From positions 186,001 through 250,000 of the forward strand of contig NZ_MDFN01000001.1 of the NCBI RefSeq assembly GCF_001730525.1: a stretch of DNA of 64,000 bases, read 5' to 3'. Every line of letters starts with the position of its first letter. The stretch's first letter is position 1. Positions 10,787 through 19,479 of the stretch are shown here, piece by piece. The stretch is from Arcticibacter eurypsychrophilus (lineage in GTDB: Bacteria; Bacteroidota; Bacteroidia; Sphingobacteriales; Sphingobacteriaceae). Both the position numbers and the translations under genes were made by a program. A model generated the notes under the pieces. It was not told the DNA's origin. It was given only the letters and a program-made list of their open reading frames with translations, and made no database searches.

Positions 10787-10820
10787 GTCAGGCAGTTTCA
10801 TATTGCCTGACTTTTTTTTT
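10787..10820 (+). terminator. orphan rho-independent terminator upstream of mnmA
   Basis: Stem GTCAGGCA/TGCCTGAC (8 bp perfect) with a 9-base loop, followed by nine T. Nothing is encoded on the plus strand for more than 2 kb upstream, so it terminates either a small RNA or a leader transcript. Confidence 0.75.
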
Positions 10821-10866
10821 GAGTTACATTTTACATGGCATTGACCCCCTATACTCATCTTTAATT

Positions 10867-10874
10867 TATCTTTG
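10867..10874 (+). promoter_or_regulatory. -7 promoter element of mnmA
   Basis: TATCTTTG matches TAnnTTTG exactly. A TTG at 10841-10843 could be the -33 element, though the 23-base gap is a little long. The element ends 8 bases before the ATG, implying an almost leaderless mRNA. Confidence 0.6.
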
Positions 10875-10882
10875 CAAATAAT

Positions 10883-11971
10883 ATGAGTAAGCACGGAAGA
10901 ATTTTAGTGGCAATGAGTGGCGGAGTGGATAGTTCCGTAGCTGCTGTAATGTTACACGAACAGGGCTATGAAGTAATAGGCCTGACGATGAAAACCTGGG
11001 ACTATGCTTCTTCTGGTGCATCATCAAAAGAAACAGGATGCTGCAGTTTGGATTCTATCAATGATGCCCGTTCTTTGGCCGTAGGATATGGATTTCCACA
11101 TTACATTCTGGATATCAGAAGTGAATTCGGAGACTTTGTGATCGATAACTTTGTTGATGAATACCTCGCCGGAAGAACCCCTAATCCTTGTGTATTATGC
11201 AACACGCACATCAAATGGGAAGCCCTTTTAAAACGTGCAGACAAACTGGACTGCGAGTTTATAGCTACAGGACATTATGCCAATATCCGACCTCAGGATA
11301 GCGGACGTTATGTAATTTCAAAAGGTAAAGACGAAAACAAGGACCAATCTTATGTCTTATGGGGCGTGTCGCAAAAAAACCTTTCCCGTACCAAATTCCC
11401 CTTAGGAAGTTTTACAAAAACAGAAATCAGACAAATGGCGGTCGATATGGGCCAGACCGAACTCGCTAAAAAAAGTGAGAGTTACGAAATTTGTTTTGTT
11501 CCCGATAATGATTACCGTTCTTTTTTACGCCATCGCGTAGAAGGACTGGAAGAAAAAGTAGAAGGTGGAAACTTCGCACTCACCGACGGATCGATTGTAG
11601 GTAAGCATAAAGGTTATCCTTTCTACACAATAGGTCAGCGCAAAGGACTTGGAGTTGCTTTTGGGCACCCCATGTTTGTGAAGGAAATTTTACCCGAAAG
11701 CAATACCGTAGTATTAGGCACACATGAGGAGCTAAACAAGTCTGTAGCCTTCGTAAAGGGCCTAAACCTGGTGAAATACGAAAGCATAGACCAGCCTATG
11801 GAAGCTATTACGAAAATAAGATATAAGGATGCCGGTTCCAATAGTATTATCGTGCAGGAAGACGGATTAATGAAGATCGAATTTGAGCACGCCGTTACCG
11901 GAATCGCACCTGGACAATCTGCCGTTTTCTATGAAGGAAATGACCTTTTAGGTGGAGGTTTTTTAATCTAG
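10883..11971 (+). CDS. mnmA: tRNA-specific 2-thiouridylase MnmA
   Basis: A 362-residue enzyme that makes the 2-thio group of wobble uridine 34 in tRNA-Lys, -Glu and -Gln. The ATP-pyrophosphatase P-loop SGGVDSS is at 12-18. The two catalytic cysteines are visible as C106 in NPCVLCN and C204 in SYEICFV. The conserved CCSLDSINDAR segment near 53-63 is typical of one MnmA subgroup. C-terminal barrel domains follow (YPFYTIGQRKGLG, then the GIAPGQSAVFYEG segment). It begins a plus-strand run with topA. The promoter lies almost on the start codon. Confidence 0.96.
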   Translation: MSKHGRILVAMSGGVDSSVAAVMLHEQGYEVIGLTMKTWDYASSGASSKETGCCSLDSINDARSLAVGYGFPHYILDIRSEFGDFVIDNFVDEYLAGRTPNPCVLCNTHIKWEALLKRADKLDCEFIATGHYANIRPQDSGRYVISKGKDENKDQSYVLWGVSQKNLSRTKFPLGSFTKTEIRQMAVDMGQTELAKKSESYEICFVPDNDYRSFLRHRVEGLEEKVEGGNFALTDGSIVGKHKGYPFYTIGQRKGLGVAFGHPMFVKEILPESNTVVLGTHEELNKSVAFVKGLNLVKYESIDQPMEAITKIRYKDAGSNSIIVQEDGLMKIEFEHAVTGIAPGQSAVFYEGNDLLGGGFLI

Positions 11972-12057
11972 TTATTAAAATATGCAGGCCCAAATCAATA
12001 TCTTATTTTGGATTGGGTTGATTAATGCCTTTATTTGCAGAAAAACCAATCAATTGA

Positions 12058-14403
12058 ATGGCTAAAAATTTACTAATCGTAGAATCTCCTGCTAAAGCAA
12101 AAACCATAGAAGGTTATTTGGGTTCCGATTTCATGGTAAGATCTAGTTACGGACATATCCGTGATTTGGTTAAAACCGATGATGCTATAGATGTTAATAA
12201 TAATTTTACCCAGCGGTATGAAGTACCGGCGGATAAAAAAGCTGTGGTCAGCGAACTGAAGAAATTGGCTAAAGAAGCCGAGATGGTTTGGCTGGCATCG
12301 GATGAGGATCGCGAAGGTGAAGCCATTTCCTGGCACCTTTTTGAAACTTTAGGATTAAAGGACGAAAAGACGAAGCGAATTGTTTTCCATGAAATCACTA
12401 AACCGGCAATTTTAAAGGCCATTGATTCACCAAGAACCATCGACTATAATCTTGTTTATGCACAACAGGCACGAAGGGTACTGGATCGCCTGGTAGGTTT
12501 TGAATTATCTCCCATTCTATGGAAGAAAGTAAAACCATCTTTATCTGCTGGTAGGGTTCAATCTGTTGCTGTACGTTTAATCGTAGAGCGCGAACGTGAA
12601 ATCAATAAATTTATCCCCATTGCAGCCTACAAGGTTACCGCTATCTTCAGCACAGGCAAAGTCAAAGAAATTTTCAAAGCCGAACTTCCCGAACGTTTTG
12701 ATACTGAAAGCGAAGCAACAGACTTTTTAAATGCTTGCCTGGATGCTACTTACAAAGTAACCTCTGTTGAAAGCAAACCTACAAAACGTAACCCATCCGC
12801 TCCTTTTACCACTTCAACCTTACAACAGGAAGCGAGCAGGAAATTAGGTTTTTCCGTTTCCAGAACCATGTTAATTGCCCAGAAGCTTTATGAGTCTGGG
12901 AAAATTACTTACATGAGAACAGACTCCGTGAATTTATCGGATACTGCTCTGGAAGCTGCTACCAACGAAATCAACAATGCTTATGGCGAAAAATACCATC
13001 AGCAACGTAAATATAAAACCAAGTCTGCAGGCGCTCAGGAAGCGCATGAGGCAATCAGACCTACTTATTTTGATGTGCATTCCATTGATGGCGATGCCTC
13101 GGAAAAGCGTCTGTATGAACTGATCTGGAAGCGCTCTATTGCTTCTCAGATGAGTGAAGCTCAATTTGAAAAAACAACTGCGAAGATTAGCATCTCTACC
13201 CGGAAGGAAAACTTTACTGCCACTGGTGAAGTCATGAAGTTCGACGGATTCCTGAAAGTTTATATGGAATCCAGTGATGACGATCAGGATCAGGAAATTA
13301 ACCTGGATGAAGACGCTGATAACGCCCTGCTCCCTCCTCTTTCTAAAGATCAGTCATTAATCAATCAGGAGATCAAGGCAACCGAACGTTATTCCCGTCC
13401 CCCTTCCCGTTATACAGAAGCCAGTCTAGTTAAAAAACTGGAAGAACTGGGTATCGGCCGTCCTTCTACTTACGCCCCAACCATTTCAACTGTACAAAAT
13501 AGGGGTTATGTAATTAAGGAAGACAGGGAAGGAAAATCAAGGAATTTCAATGTATTCACTCTTGCTAAATCAACTGTAGTTAAAGATATTAAAACGGAGA
13601 TGACAGGCGCGGAGAAATCCAAGCTGTTTCCCACGGATATCGGTGCCGTTGTAAATGACTTTTTAGTTCAGCATTTCAAGGGTATTGTCGACTTTCACTT
13701 TACTGCCAGTGTAGAAAAGGAGTTTGATGAGATTGCCAACGGACTGAAAGACTGGACCGAAATGCTAAAGGCTTTCTATAGTCCATTCCACAAGGAAGTT
13801 GAAAATACTTTACTTAATGCTGAAAAAGCACGTGGAGAAAGAGATCTCGGTGAAGAGCCTGAAACCGGAAAAAAGGTTTCTGTTCGGATAGGTCGTTATG
13901 GCCCCTTTGTTCAGATTGGTGATACAGAAGGTGAAGAAAAACCACGTTATGCCAGTTTACGCTCTGGTCAGATGATTGAAACCATCACGATGGACGAAGC
14001 GATGGAACTTTTCAGACTTCCTAAAGTTGTAGGAACGTTTGAAGAAAAGGACATGACTGTAGCGATTGGACGTTTCGGTCCTTACGTACGCCATAACAGC
14101 GTTTTCCATTCATTACCAAAAGGTGTAGACCCGCATTCCGTAACGGAAGAAGCTTGTATCGAAATCATCAAGGAAAAACGTCAGAAAGATGCTGAAAAGT
14201 TAATCAAAACGTTTGATGAAGATCCAACGGTTAAAATCCTGAATGGCAGATGGGGACCCTATATTGAATACGGAAAAGCAAATGTGAAGATTCCTAAAGA
14301 TAAAGAAGCAAGTGAACTGACTTTCGCAGAAGTAAAGGTATTATTTGACGCTGCTGAGAAAGAACCTAAAAAAGCAACAAAAAAATTCGCAAAGAAAAAA
14401 TAA
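12058..14403 (+). CDS. topA: DNA topoisomerase I
   Basis: A 781-residue type IA topoisomerase that relaxes negative supercoils. The Toprim domain opens the protein (IVESPAKAKTIEGYLG, then SDEDREGEAISW), and the active-site tyrosine is Y285 in GKITYMRTDS. The central domains carry SAGRVQSVA and EEAHEAIRPT-like motifs. In place of zinc fingers the C-terminus has a string of Topo_C repeats with the recurring GRYGPF/GRFGPY/GRWGPY signature and ends in a lysine/alanine-rich tail, as usual in Bacteroidota. A one-mismatch -7 element (TTTATTTG) lies about 20 bases before the ATG. Confidence 0.97.
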   Translation: MAKNLLIVESPAKAKTIEGYLGSDFMVRSSYGHIRDLVKTDDAIDVNNNFTQRYEVPADKKAVVSELKKLAKEAEMVWLASDEDREGEAISWHLFETLGLKDEKTKRIVFHEITKPAILKAIDSPRTIDYNLVYAQQARRVLDRLVGFELSPILWKKVKPSLSAGRVQSVAVRLIVEREREINKFIPIAAYKVTAIFSTGKVKEIFKAELPERFDTESEATDFLNACLDATYKVTSVESKPTKRNPSAPFTTSTLQQEASRKLGFSVSRTMLIAQKLYESGKITYMRTDSVNLSDTALEAATNEINNAYGEKYHQQRKYKTKSAGAQEAHEAIRPTYFDVHSIDGDASEKRLYELIWKRSIASQMSEAQFEKTTAKISISTRKENFTATGEVMKFDGFLKVYMESSDDDQDQEINLDEDADNALLPPLSKDQSLINQEIKATERYSRPPSRYTEASLVKKLEELGIGRPSTYAPTISTVQNRGYVIKEDREGKSRNFNVFTLAKSTVVKDIKTEMTGAEKSKLFPTDIGAVVNDFLVQHFKGIVDFHFTASVEKEFDEIANGLKDWTEMLKAFYSPFHKEVENTLLNAEKARGERDLGEEPETGKKVSVRIGRYGPFVQIGDTEGEEKPRYASLRSGQMIETITMDEAMELFRLPKVVGTFEEKDMTVAIGRFGPYVRHNSVFHSLPKGVDPHSVTEEACIEIIKEKRQKDAEKLIKTFDEDPTVKILNGRWGPYIEYGKANVKIPKDKEASELTFAEVKVLFDAAEKEPKKATKKFAKKK

Positions 14404-14427
14404 ATCGTTTGATCTGCTTATCAACCT

Positions 14428-14832
14428 ATGAAAAAAGATATTCCAGAAAATCGCGTAGAAGATATAGGTATAACCGTTGTACTTGAAAGTGAAAGTCCCG
14501 AGGGACGTTCATGGAATGTATACCTGATTAACCTGAAGAATGTGGCTATTGAAACCGTCCTCGTATCATCCAAAGGATATGGGACAAAAAATGGAGTGGA
14601 AGTGAAGACTTCGGTTTTAAGACATTCAATTGGTGATGTAGCATCAAAAGGATTTGCTAAAATAGAAGCCATAGATGAACAAGTATTTGGCTTGACAAAT
14701 GAATATCTATTAAGCTATTATATTGATAAACAGATTTTCGATAAGAAATACATATTTGTGCCCGAGAGTATAGTCGAAACGAATATGGTACGCATACCAT
14801 TACTAAATAAACCTGGTGTATTAATTCTGTAG
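14428..14832 (+). CDS. hypothetical protein downstream of topA, 134 aa
   Basis: I cannot give this protein a function. It is 134 residues, acidic at the N-terminus, predicted mostly beta (LESESPEGRSWNVYLINLKN), with no signal peptide or membrane segment. It starts 24 bases after the topA stop and shares its terminator, so it is probably co-transcribed with topA. I recall similar short proteins beside other genes in Sphingobacteriaceae, sometimes mislabelled in databases as a phenylalanyl-tRNA synthetase fragment; nothing in this sequence supports that label. Confidence 0.75.
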   Translation: MKKDIPENRVEDIGITVVLESESPEGRSWNVYLINLKNVAIETVLVSSKGYGTKNGVEVKTSVLRHSIGDVASKGFAKIEAIDEQVFGLTNEYLLSYYIDKQIFDKKYIFVPESIVETNMVRIPLLNKPGVLIL

Positions 14833-14863
14833 GTTAGGATTGATTATACTTTGTACCTTTAAA

Positions 14864-14897
14864 AAGAGGCGGCCGATCAGGTCGTCTCTTTTTTTTT
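14864..14897 (+). terminator. terminator after topA and the 134-aa gene
   Basis: An 11-bp stem (AAGAGGCGGCC with GGTCGTCTCTT, two G-T wobbles), a 5-base loop and a T-run. It ends the mnmA/topA transcription run. Confidence 0.88.
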
Positions 14898-14991
14898 ACT
14901 CCATTTTCAGAAAGCAAACAAATCGGTTCCGTATTAAAATTCCAGGTGTCAAATTAAGGAAAATTTTACATCAGATGATGGCCAGATTAAC

Positions 14992-15084
14992 GGTGATGCC
15001 ACAGTGATGCCACGGTGAGGCCACAGTGAGGCCACGTTTTTGCGTTAAAAGGTGGCCTCACTGTGGCCTCACTGTAACTTCACC
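14992..15084. repeat. palindromic array of 11-bp units
   Basis: Four head-to-tail 11-bp units (GGTGATGCCAC, AGTGATGCCAC, GGTGAGGCCAC, AGTGAGGCCAC; 14992-15035) are followed by a 16-base spacer and three inverted units (GTGGCCTCACT twice, then the diverged GTAACTTCACC; 15052-15084). The two inner units on each side form a perfect 21-bp inverted repeat (15015-15035 with 15052-15072), and the spacer can itself pair TTTT with AAAA. It can fold into a long hairpin or cruciform. It is far more GC-rich than its surroundings. Confidence 0.9.
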
Positions 15085-15293
15085 CTTGGGTCAAGGGTAA
15101 TCCGGTCATAACTTGTCGGTAACATGTTTAGTCCATTTATATCAAAAGGCTACAATCCATGCTAGTAATTTTATATATTCGATCCAGATAAAAGGCAAAT
15201 TTATTAACTTGGCCTTTTACGATCTATACATCTGAAATAACCATGAACTATATGGAGACACTTTATGTTGTGATCTTATAATACAATAACGAA

Positions 15294-17423
15294 ATGGCAA
15301 AGAAAAAATCCAACCATCTGATAGTTGTTTTTACGCAACTTATCACTGATATCTTGGAAAAGGGAGGCAACACTCCTATGAACTATAAACAGATTGCTTC
15401 AAAACTAAATTTGACTGACCCGGAATCGCGGGAGACCATATTATTAGTATTGCAGGAGGAAACCCATAAAGGGATATTTTCTGAACCTAAAAAGGGCAAA
15501 TTTCAGCTGAAAGAACTTAAAACCATTGTCACAGGGAAAGTTTCAATGACCAGTGATGGCTCTGCTTTCATTGTACCTGATGATGATCTGGAGGAAGACA
15601 TCTACATTGCTCCCCGAAAAGTAGGGATCGCGTTAAATAACGATAAAGTCCGCGCATACGTTTTTGCAAATAGCAAAGGCAGAAGAAAAGAGGGGGAGAT
15701 TATAGAGATCCTGGCACGTGCCAAAATGGATTTTACAGGGATCGTAAAAATCTCAGATAATTTCGCTTTTTTTATACCGGACGACCGTAAGATGCTAAGG
15801 GATATTTTTATTCCATTAGAAAAGCTGAACGGTGCGAAACACGGAGAAAAAGCGGTTGCAAAAATCACAAACTGGCCCGATGATGCGAAGAACCCCTTAG
15901 GAGAAATTACTACTGTGTTGGGTAAACAGGGAGAAAACAATACCGAAATGACTGCTATTCTGGCGGAATACGGGTTTCCACTAAAATTTCCCAAACAAGT
16001 AGAAGATGAAGCGAACGCAATTAAGGATGGTATTACGGCAAAGGAAATTGCGAAGAGAAGGGATTTCCGCGATATCCTGACTTTTACTATCGATCCTGCA
16101 GATGCAAAGGACTTTGATGATGCGATATCGTATCGTGTGCTGGAAAATGGAAACTATGAAATAGGGGTTCATATTGCGGATGTCTCACATTATGTGATTC
16201 CAGGTACAGCACTGGATCAGGAAGCTTTTGAACGGGGTACTTCGGTATATTTGGTCGACCGCGTGATTCCGATGTTGCCCGAGCGGCTTTCAAACGGAGT
16301 ATGTTCATTACGTCCTAACGAAGATAAGTTATGTTTCTCTGCTGTATTTGAGTTGGATAATAAAGCGAATATCATTGAACAATGGTTTGGTAAAACCATC
16401 ATCCACTCGAACAGACGTTTCAGTTACGAAGAGGCACAGGATGTGATAGAAGGCAAATCAGAAGATCTGCGGGAAGAAATCCTGAAGCTGAATGAACTTG
16501 CTTATATCCTGAGGGACCAAAAGTTCAAACAAGGAGCGATCAGCTTTGAAACTTCCGAAGTGAAGTTTAAGCTTGATGAAGCGGGCAAACCTATCGGTGT
16601 ATATGTGAAGGAACGCAAGGATGCACATAAACTGATTGAAGATTATATGTTACTGGCCAATAGAAAGGTGGCTGAGCTGATTGCAAAAAAAGGGAAGGGT
16701 AAAAACAAATACACTTTTGTATACCGTTCGCATGATGCGCCAAAGGAAACGGCTTTACTTAGTTTTGCGCAGTTTGCCGCTAAATTTGGTTATAAGATCA
16801 ATACCTCTTCCAGTAAGGAAGTGGCCAAATCACTCAACCTTTTAATGGAGGATGTGGAAGGCAAAAAAGAACAAAATGTGCTGACGCACCTGGCGATCCG
16901 CTCGATGGCCAAGGCGGTTTATACGACTAAAAAATCCAGTCACTACGGTCTGGCTTTCGATTATTACACCCACTTCACCTCCCCTATCCGCCGGTCGCCC
17001 GACGTGATGGTACACCGCTTGCTGCAACATTACCTGGAAGGAGGAAAGTCGGTAAATGAAGAAGAGTATGAAAAACTTTGTCTCCATGCTTCTCAAATGG
17101 AAAAAAAGGCGGCAGATGCGGAACGTGCTTCGGTGAAATACAAACAAGCTGAATACCTTCAGGACAATATTGGTAAAGAGTACAATGGTATAATTTCCGG
17201 TGTTACGGAATGGGGCATGTTTGTGGAGATTGAAGAAAATAAATGCGAAGGAATGATACGGCTCCGGGATATCTCAGATGATTTCTATGTATTGGATGAG
17301 AAGAACTACTGTATTATCGGTCAGCGTAAAAAGAAAAAATATCAGCTGGGAGATGAGGTCAGGATCCTGGTAAAAAAAGTGGAATTGGCTAAACGTCAGA
17401 TCGACTTTAAATTATTGCAATAA
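15294..17423 (+). CDS. rnr: ribonuclease R
   Basis: A 709-residue RNase II-family 3'-5' exoribonuclease. The order is an N-terminal helix-turn-helix-like segment (about 1-70), cold-shock OB domains (about 80-240), the RNB catalytic domain with its acidic cluster DPADAKDFDDAIS (metal-binding aspartates) and HIADVSHYV, the conserved TSPIRR block, and a C-terminal S1 domain (about 625-709, beginning GIISGVTEWGMFVEI). It degrades structured RNA in the cytoplasm. The polyprenyl synthase gene follows after 20 bases, so the two are likely one unit. Confidence 0.96.
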   Translation: MAKKKSNHLIVVFTQLITDILEKGGNTPMNYKQIASKLNLTDPESRETILLVLQEETHKGIFSEPKKGKFQLKELKTIVTGKVSMTSDGSAFIVPDDDLEEDIYIAPRKVGIALNNDKVRAYVFANSKGRRKEGEIIEILARAKMDFTGIVKISDNFAFFIPDDRKMLRDIFIPLEKLNGAKHGEKAVAKITNWPDDAKNPLGEITTVLGKQGENNTEMTAILAEYGFPLKFPKQVEDEANAIKDGITAKEIAKRRDFRDILTFTIDPADAKDFDDAISYRVLENGNYEIGVHIADVSHYVIPGTALDQEAFERGTSVYLVDRVIPMLPERLSNGVCSLRPNEDKLCFSAVFELDNKANIIEQWFGKTIIHSNRRFSYEEAQDVIEGKSEDLREEILKLNELAYILRDQKFKQGAISFETSEVKFKLDEAGKPIGVYVKERKDAHKLIEDYMLLANRKVAELIAKKGKGKNKYTFVYRSHDAPKETALLSFAQFAAKFGYKINTSSSKEVAKSLNLLMEDVEGKKEQNVLTHLAIRSMAKAVYTTKKSSHYGLAFDYYTHFTSPIRRSPDVMVHRLLQHYLEGGKSVNEEEYEKLCLHASQMEKKAADAERASVKYKQAEYLQDNIGKEYNGIISGVTEWGMFVEIEENKCEGMIRLRDISDDFYVLDEKNYCIIGQRKKKKYQLGDEVRILVKKVELAKRQIDFKLLQ

Positions 17424-17443
17424 AAGATGAACATGACCCGCGA

Positions 17444-18424
17444 ATGATGTATACGATTACGCAATTACAGGATTTAGTAAATAAGCAAATAGCTGCGAAG
17501 AGTTACACGGAAGCTCCGTCGGAACTATATGAACCTATAACTTATATTATGTCGTTAGGGGGCAAGAGAATGCGCCCTGTGCTGACTTTAATGGCCTGCG
17601 ACCTGTTCGATGGTCCGATTACTGCTGCACTTGATGCTGCAGTAGCTATAGAGGTATTTCATAATTTCACGCTGATGCATGATGACATTATGGATAAGGC
17701 TCCTTTACGAAGAGGAAAAGCGACTGTACATTCGAAGTGGAACGACAATATAGCCATCCTTTCGGGTGATGTGATGCTGATTGAATCGTACAAACTGCTT
17801 GTTGGTTCGGTTGAGAGCAGTATTTTGAAAGAGGTACTGGACGTGTTCAACGAAACTGCTGCCGGGGTATGCCAGGGGCAACAGATTGATATGAACTTTG
17901 AGATCACAGACGAAGTCAGCATTGCCCAGTATATGGAGATGATCCGGCTTAAAACAGCTGTATTGCTTGGAGGAAGTTTAAAAATTGGTGCGCTGATTAG
18001 TAAGGCCTCTACAGAAGTAGCGGATGAGTTGTATGCTTTTGGAGAAAACGTTGGAATTGCCTTCCAGCTGCAGGACGATATTTTGGATGTTTATGGAGAT
18101 CCGGAGAAATTTGGGAAGCAGGTTGGCGGGGATATTCTTTCTAATAAGAAAACGTTCCTCCTGATCAAGGCACTGGAGTTAGCAGATGAGCTGGATAAAG
18201 AAGAATTAACGTATTGGATTAATACCACGGAGTTTGACCCTGCCAGTAAGATCAAGTCTGTTACAGGAATCTACAACCGCTTAGGATTACGGCCACTTGC
18301 TGAAGAAGAAATGAACCATTATGCCAGGAAGGGACTTGCCGCACTGGACCAGGTTTCTGTACCTCAGGAGAAAAAGCAAGCGCTGGCAGAATTTGCGGGA
18401 CAGCTTTTAACCAGGGAAGCTTAA
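17444..18424 (+). CDS. trans-polyprenyl diphosphate synthase
   Basis: A 326-residue soluble isoprenyl synthase that condenses isopentenyl diphosphate onto an allylic diphosphate; in Bacteroidota this type makes the long side chain of menaquinone. Both aspartate-rich motifs are present: DDIMD (first, with KAPLRRGK after it) and DDILD (second, near 210), plus the GGKRMRP motif near residue 38. Small residues before the first aspartate motif suggest a long-chain product, but chain length cannot be fixed from sequence. It lies 20 bases after rnr and ends in a long bidirectional terminator. Confidence 0.92.
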   Translation: MMYTITQLQDLVNKQIAAKSYTEAPSELYEPITYIMSLGGKRMRPVLTLMACDLFDGPITAALDAAVAIEVFHNFTLMHDDIMDKAPLRRGKATVHSKWNDNIAILSGDVMLIESYKLLVGSVESSILKEVLDVFNETAAGVCQGQQIDMNFEITDEVSIAQYMEMIRLKTAVLLGGSLKIGALISKASTEVADELYAFGENVGIAFQLQDDILDVYGDPEKFGKQVGGDILSNKKTFLLIKALELADELDKEELTYWINTTEFDPASKIKSVTGIYNRLGLRPLAEEEMNHYARKGLAALDQVSVPQEKKQALAEFAGQLLTREA

Positions 18425-18444
18425 GTTTTCAATCGGGCATAAAT

Positions 18445-18511
18445 AAATACATCGTGTAATAAAAAAGGCCTTACTGAATCAGCAAGGCCTTTTTTATTAC
18501 ACGATGTATTT
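18445..18511. terminator. bidirectional terminator with a 28-bp perfect stem
   Basis: The arms 18445-18472 and 18484-18511 are exact inverted repeats around an 11-base loop, with a GGCC core and A6/T6 runs that give a T-run in both directions. It separates the convergent polyprenyl synthase and rpmA genes and touches the rpmA stop codon at 18512. Confidence 0.95.
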
Positions 18512-18826
18512 TTATTCAGCAGTAGCAAGCGCTTCAGCTTCAACAGCTGGACTCTCTGCAAGAGCAGAAACTTCCAGGGGAAGAATAGAAACGTATGATC
18601 TGTTATCTTTTTTCTTTCTGAACACTACAGTACCATCAACTAAAGCAAAGATCGTATGATCCTTTCCTAAGCCAACATTCTTATCTGGATGGTGTTTAGT
18701 TCCACGTTGACGAACAATGATGTTACCTGCAATAGCTGCCTGACCACCAAAGATCTTAATACCTAAGCGTTTGCTATGCGATTCTCTACCGTTATTCGAA
18801 CTACCAGCGCCTTTCTTATGTGCCAT
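18512..18826 (-). CDS. rpmA: 50S ribosomal protein L27
   Basis: A 104-residue L27. The N-terminus [22 protein letters not shown] matches the family closely, including the flexible N-terminal arm that reaches the peptidyl transferase centre; there is no Firmicutes-type cleaved extension. An alanine/glutamate-rich C-terminal tail (about 87-104) extends beyond the usual length. It follows rplU by 70 bases in the normal L21-L27 order. Confidence 0.97.
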   Translation of the reverse strand: MAHKKGAGSSNNGRESHSKRLGIKIFGGQAAIAGNIIVRQRGTKHHPDKNVGLGKDHTIFALVDGTVVFRKKKDNRSYVSILPLEVSALAESPAVEAEALATAE

Positions 18827-18896
18827 GTTTTTTTATATTTTTGAATTGAATGATCAATTCAGGTTATTATTCTGTGTCTGTATATTAATTTGTGAA

Positions 18897-19208
18897 TTAC
18901 AAAGTAATACTTGTGATTGCAATCTTTGTGAACTGTTGACGATGACCGTTCTTTTTCTTGTATCCTTTACGACGTTTCTTTTTGAATACAATCACTTTAT
19001 CTCCTTTTAAATGAGTTAAGATCGTTGCTGAAACTTTCGCACCTACTAAAGCAGGAACACCTACTTGAATATCACTTCCGTCTACAGCTAACAATACCTG
19101 ATCAAATTCAACACTAGCGCCTTCTTCTCCTTGTAAGCGATGTACAAAGATCTGCTGGTCTTTTGCAACCTTGAATTGCTGTCCTGCTATATTTACTATT
19201 GCGTACAT
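18897..19208 (-). CDS. rplU: 50S ribosomal protein L21
   Basis: A 103-residue L21 (start MYAIVNIAGQQFKV; the KKKRRKGYKKKNGHRQQFT segment near the C-terminus binds 23S rRNA). It is the promoter-proximal gene of the rplU-rpmA unit. The promoter at 19239-19269 has a good -7 element and a leader of only about 20-25 bases, so there is little room for a long L21 leader structure as seen in some Firmicutes. Confidence 0.97.
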   Translation of the reverse strand: MYAIVNIAGQQFKVAKDQQIFVHRLQGEEGASVEFDQVLLAVDGSDIQVGVPALVGAKVSATILTHLKGDKVIVFKKKRRKGYKKKNGHRQQFTKIAITSITL

Positions 19209-19238
19209 TGTTAGTTATTATTTTTTTTAAATGAGGTG

Positions 19239-19269
19239 CAAATATAGAATTAATTTCTTTACAGGACAA
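19239..19269 (-). promoter_or_regulatory. promoter of rplU-rpmA
   Basis: On the minus strand a TTG (19267-19269) and TATATTTG (19239-19246) are separated by 20 bases, close to the Bacteroidota -33/-7 arrangement. The ATG is 30 bases downstream of the -7 element. Confidence 0.6.
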
Positions 19270-19479
19270 GCATGTGATCATAAATGCGTGTAAAAATTAA
19301 TTTGAGTAGTTTTTGAGGTACTAAACTACACACCGTGGTGATGTTCTACATATTTATTTTACACCAAACTCCCTTAAGCATTCATAACTAGTGTTTTGAC
19401 TATATTTCTCACAATGGCACGGAATTGCTACAAATGTTTATATCAATAATTGAATAATTTAATTCTAAAACGATATATC

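Larger units (their letters stand above)
10494..10882. other. 389-base intergenic region with an orphan plus-strand terminator
   Basis: The region lies between the divergent histidine kinase gene and mnmA. It holds a short hairpin GTTGC/GCAAC (10748-10765) followed by five T, a strong plus-strand terminator (10787-10820), and the mnmA -7 element. No open frame of note is present. The terminator has no plus-strand gene upstream, so an unannotated transcript may end here. Confidence 0.5.
14833..15293. other. 461-base intergenic region with palindromic repeat
   Basis: Between the 134-aa gene and rnr. It contains the terminator at 14864-14897, the 11-bp-unit tandem/inverted repeat at 14992-15084, a small hairpin ACCCTT/AAGGGT at 15082-15098, and then AT-rich leader DNA of rnr. 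No open frame longer than a few codons is seen. Confidence 0.6.

Noticed and set aside
14992-15084. Considered as a CRISPR array
   Set aside because: Units are 11 bp, contiguous and inverted, with no unique spacers, and no cas genes are nearby.
19415-19428. Sigma-54-like motif TGGCACGGAATTGC upstream of the TDTT-repeat gene
   Set aside because: GG and GC are nine bases apart instead of ten; sigma-54 spacing is strict, so this is probably chance.
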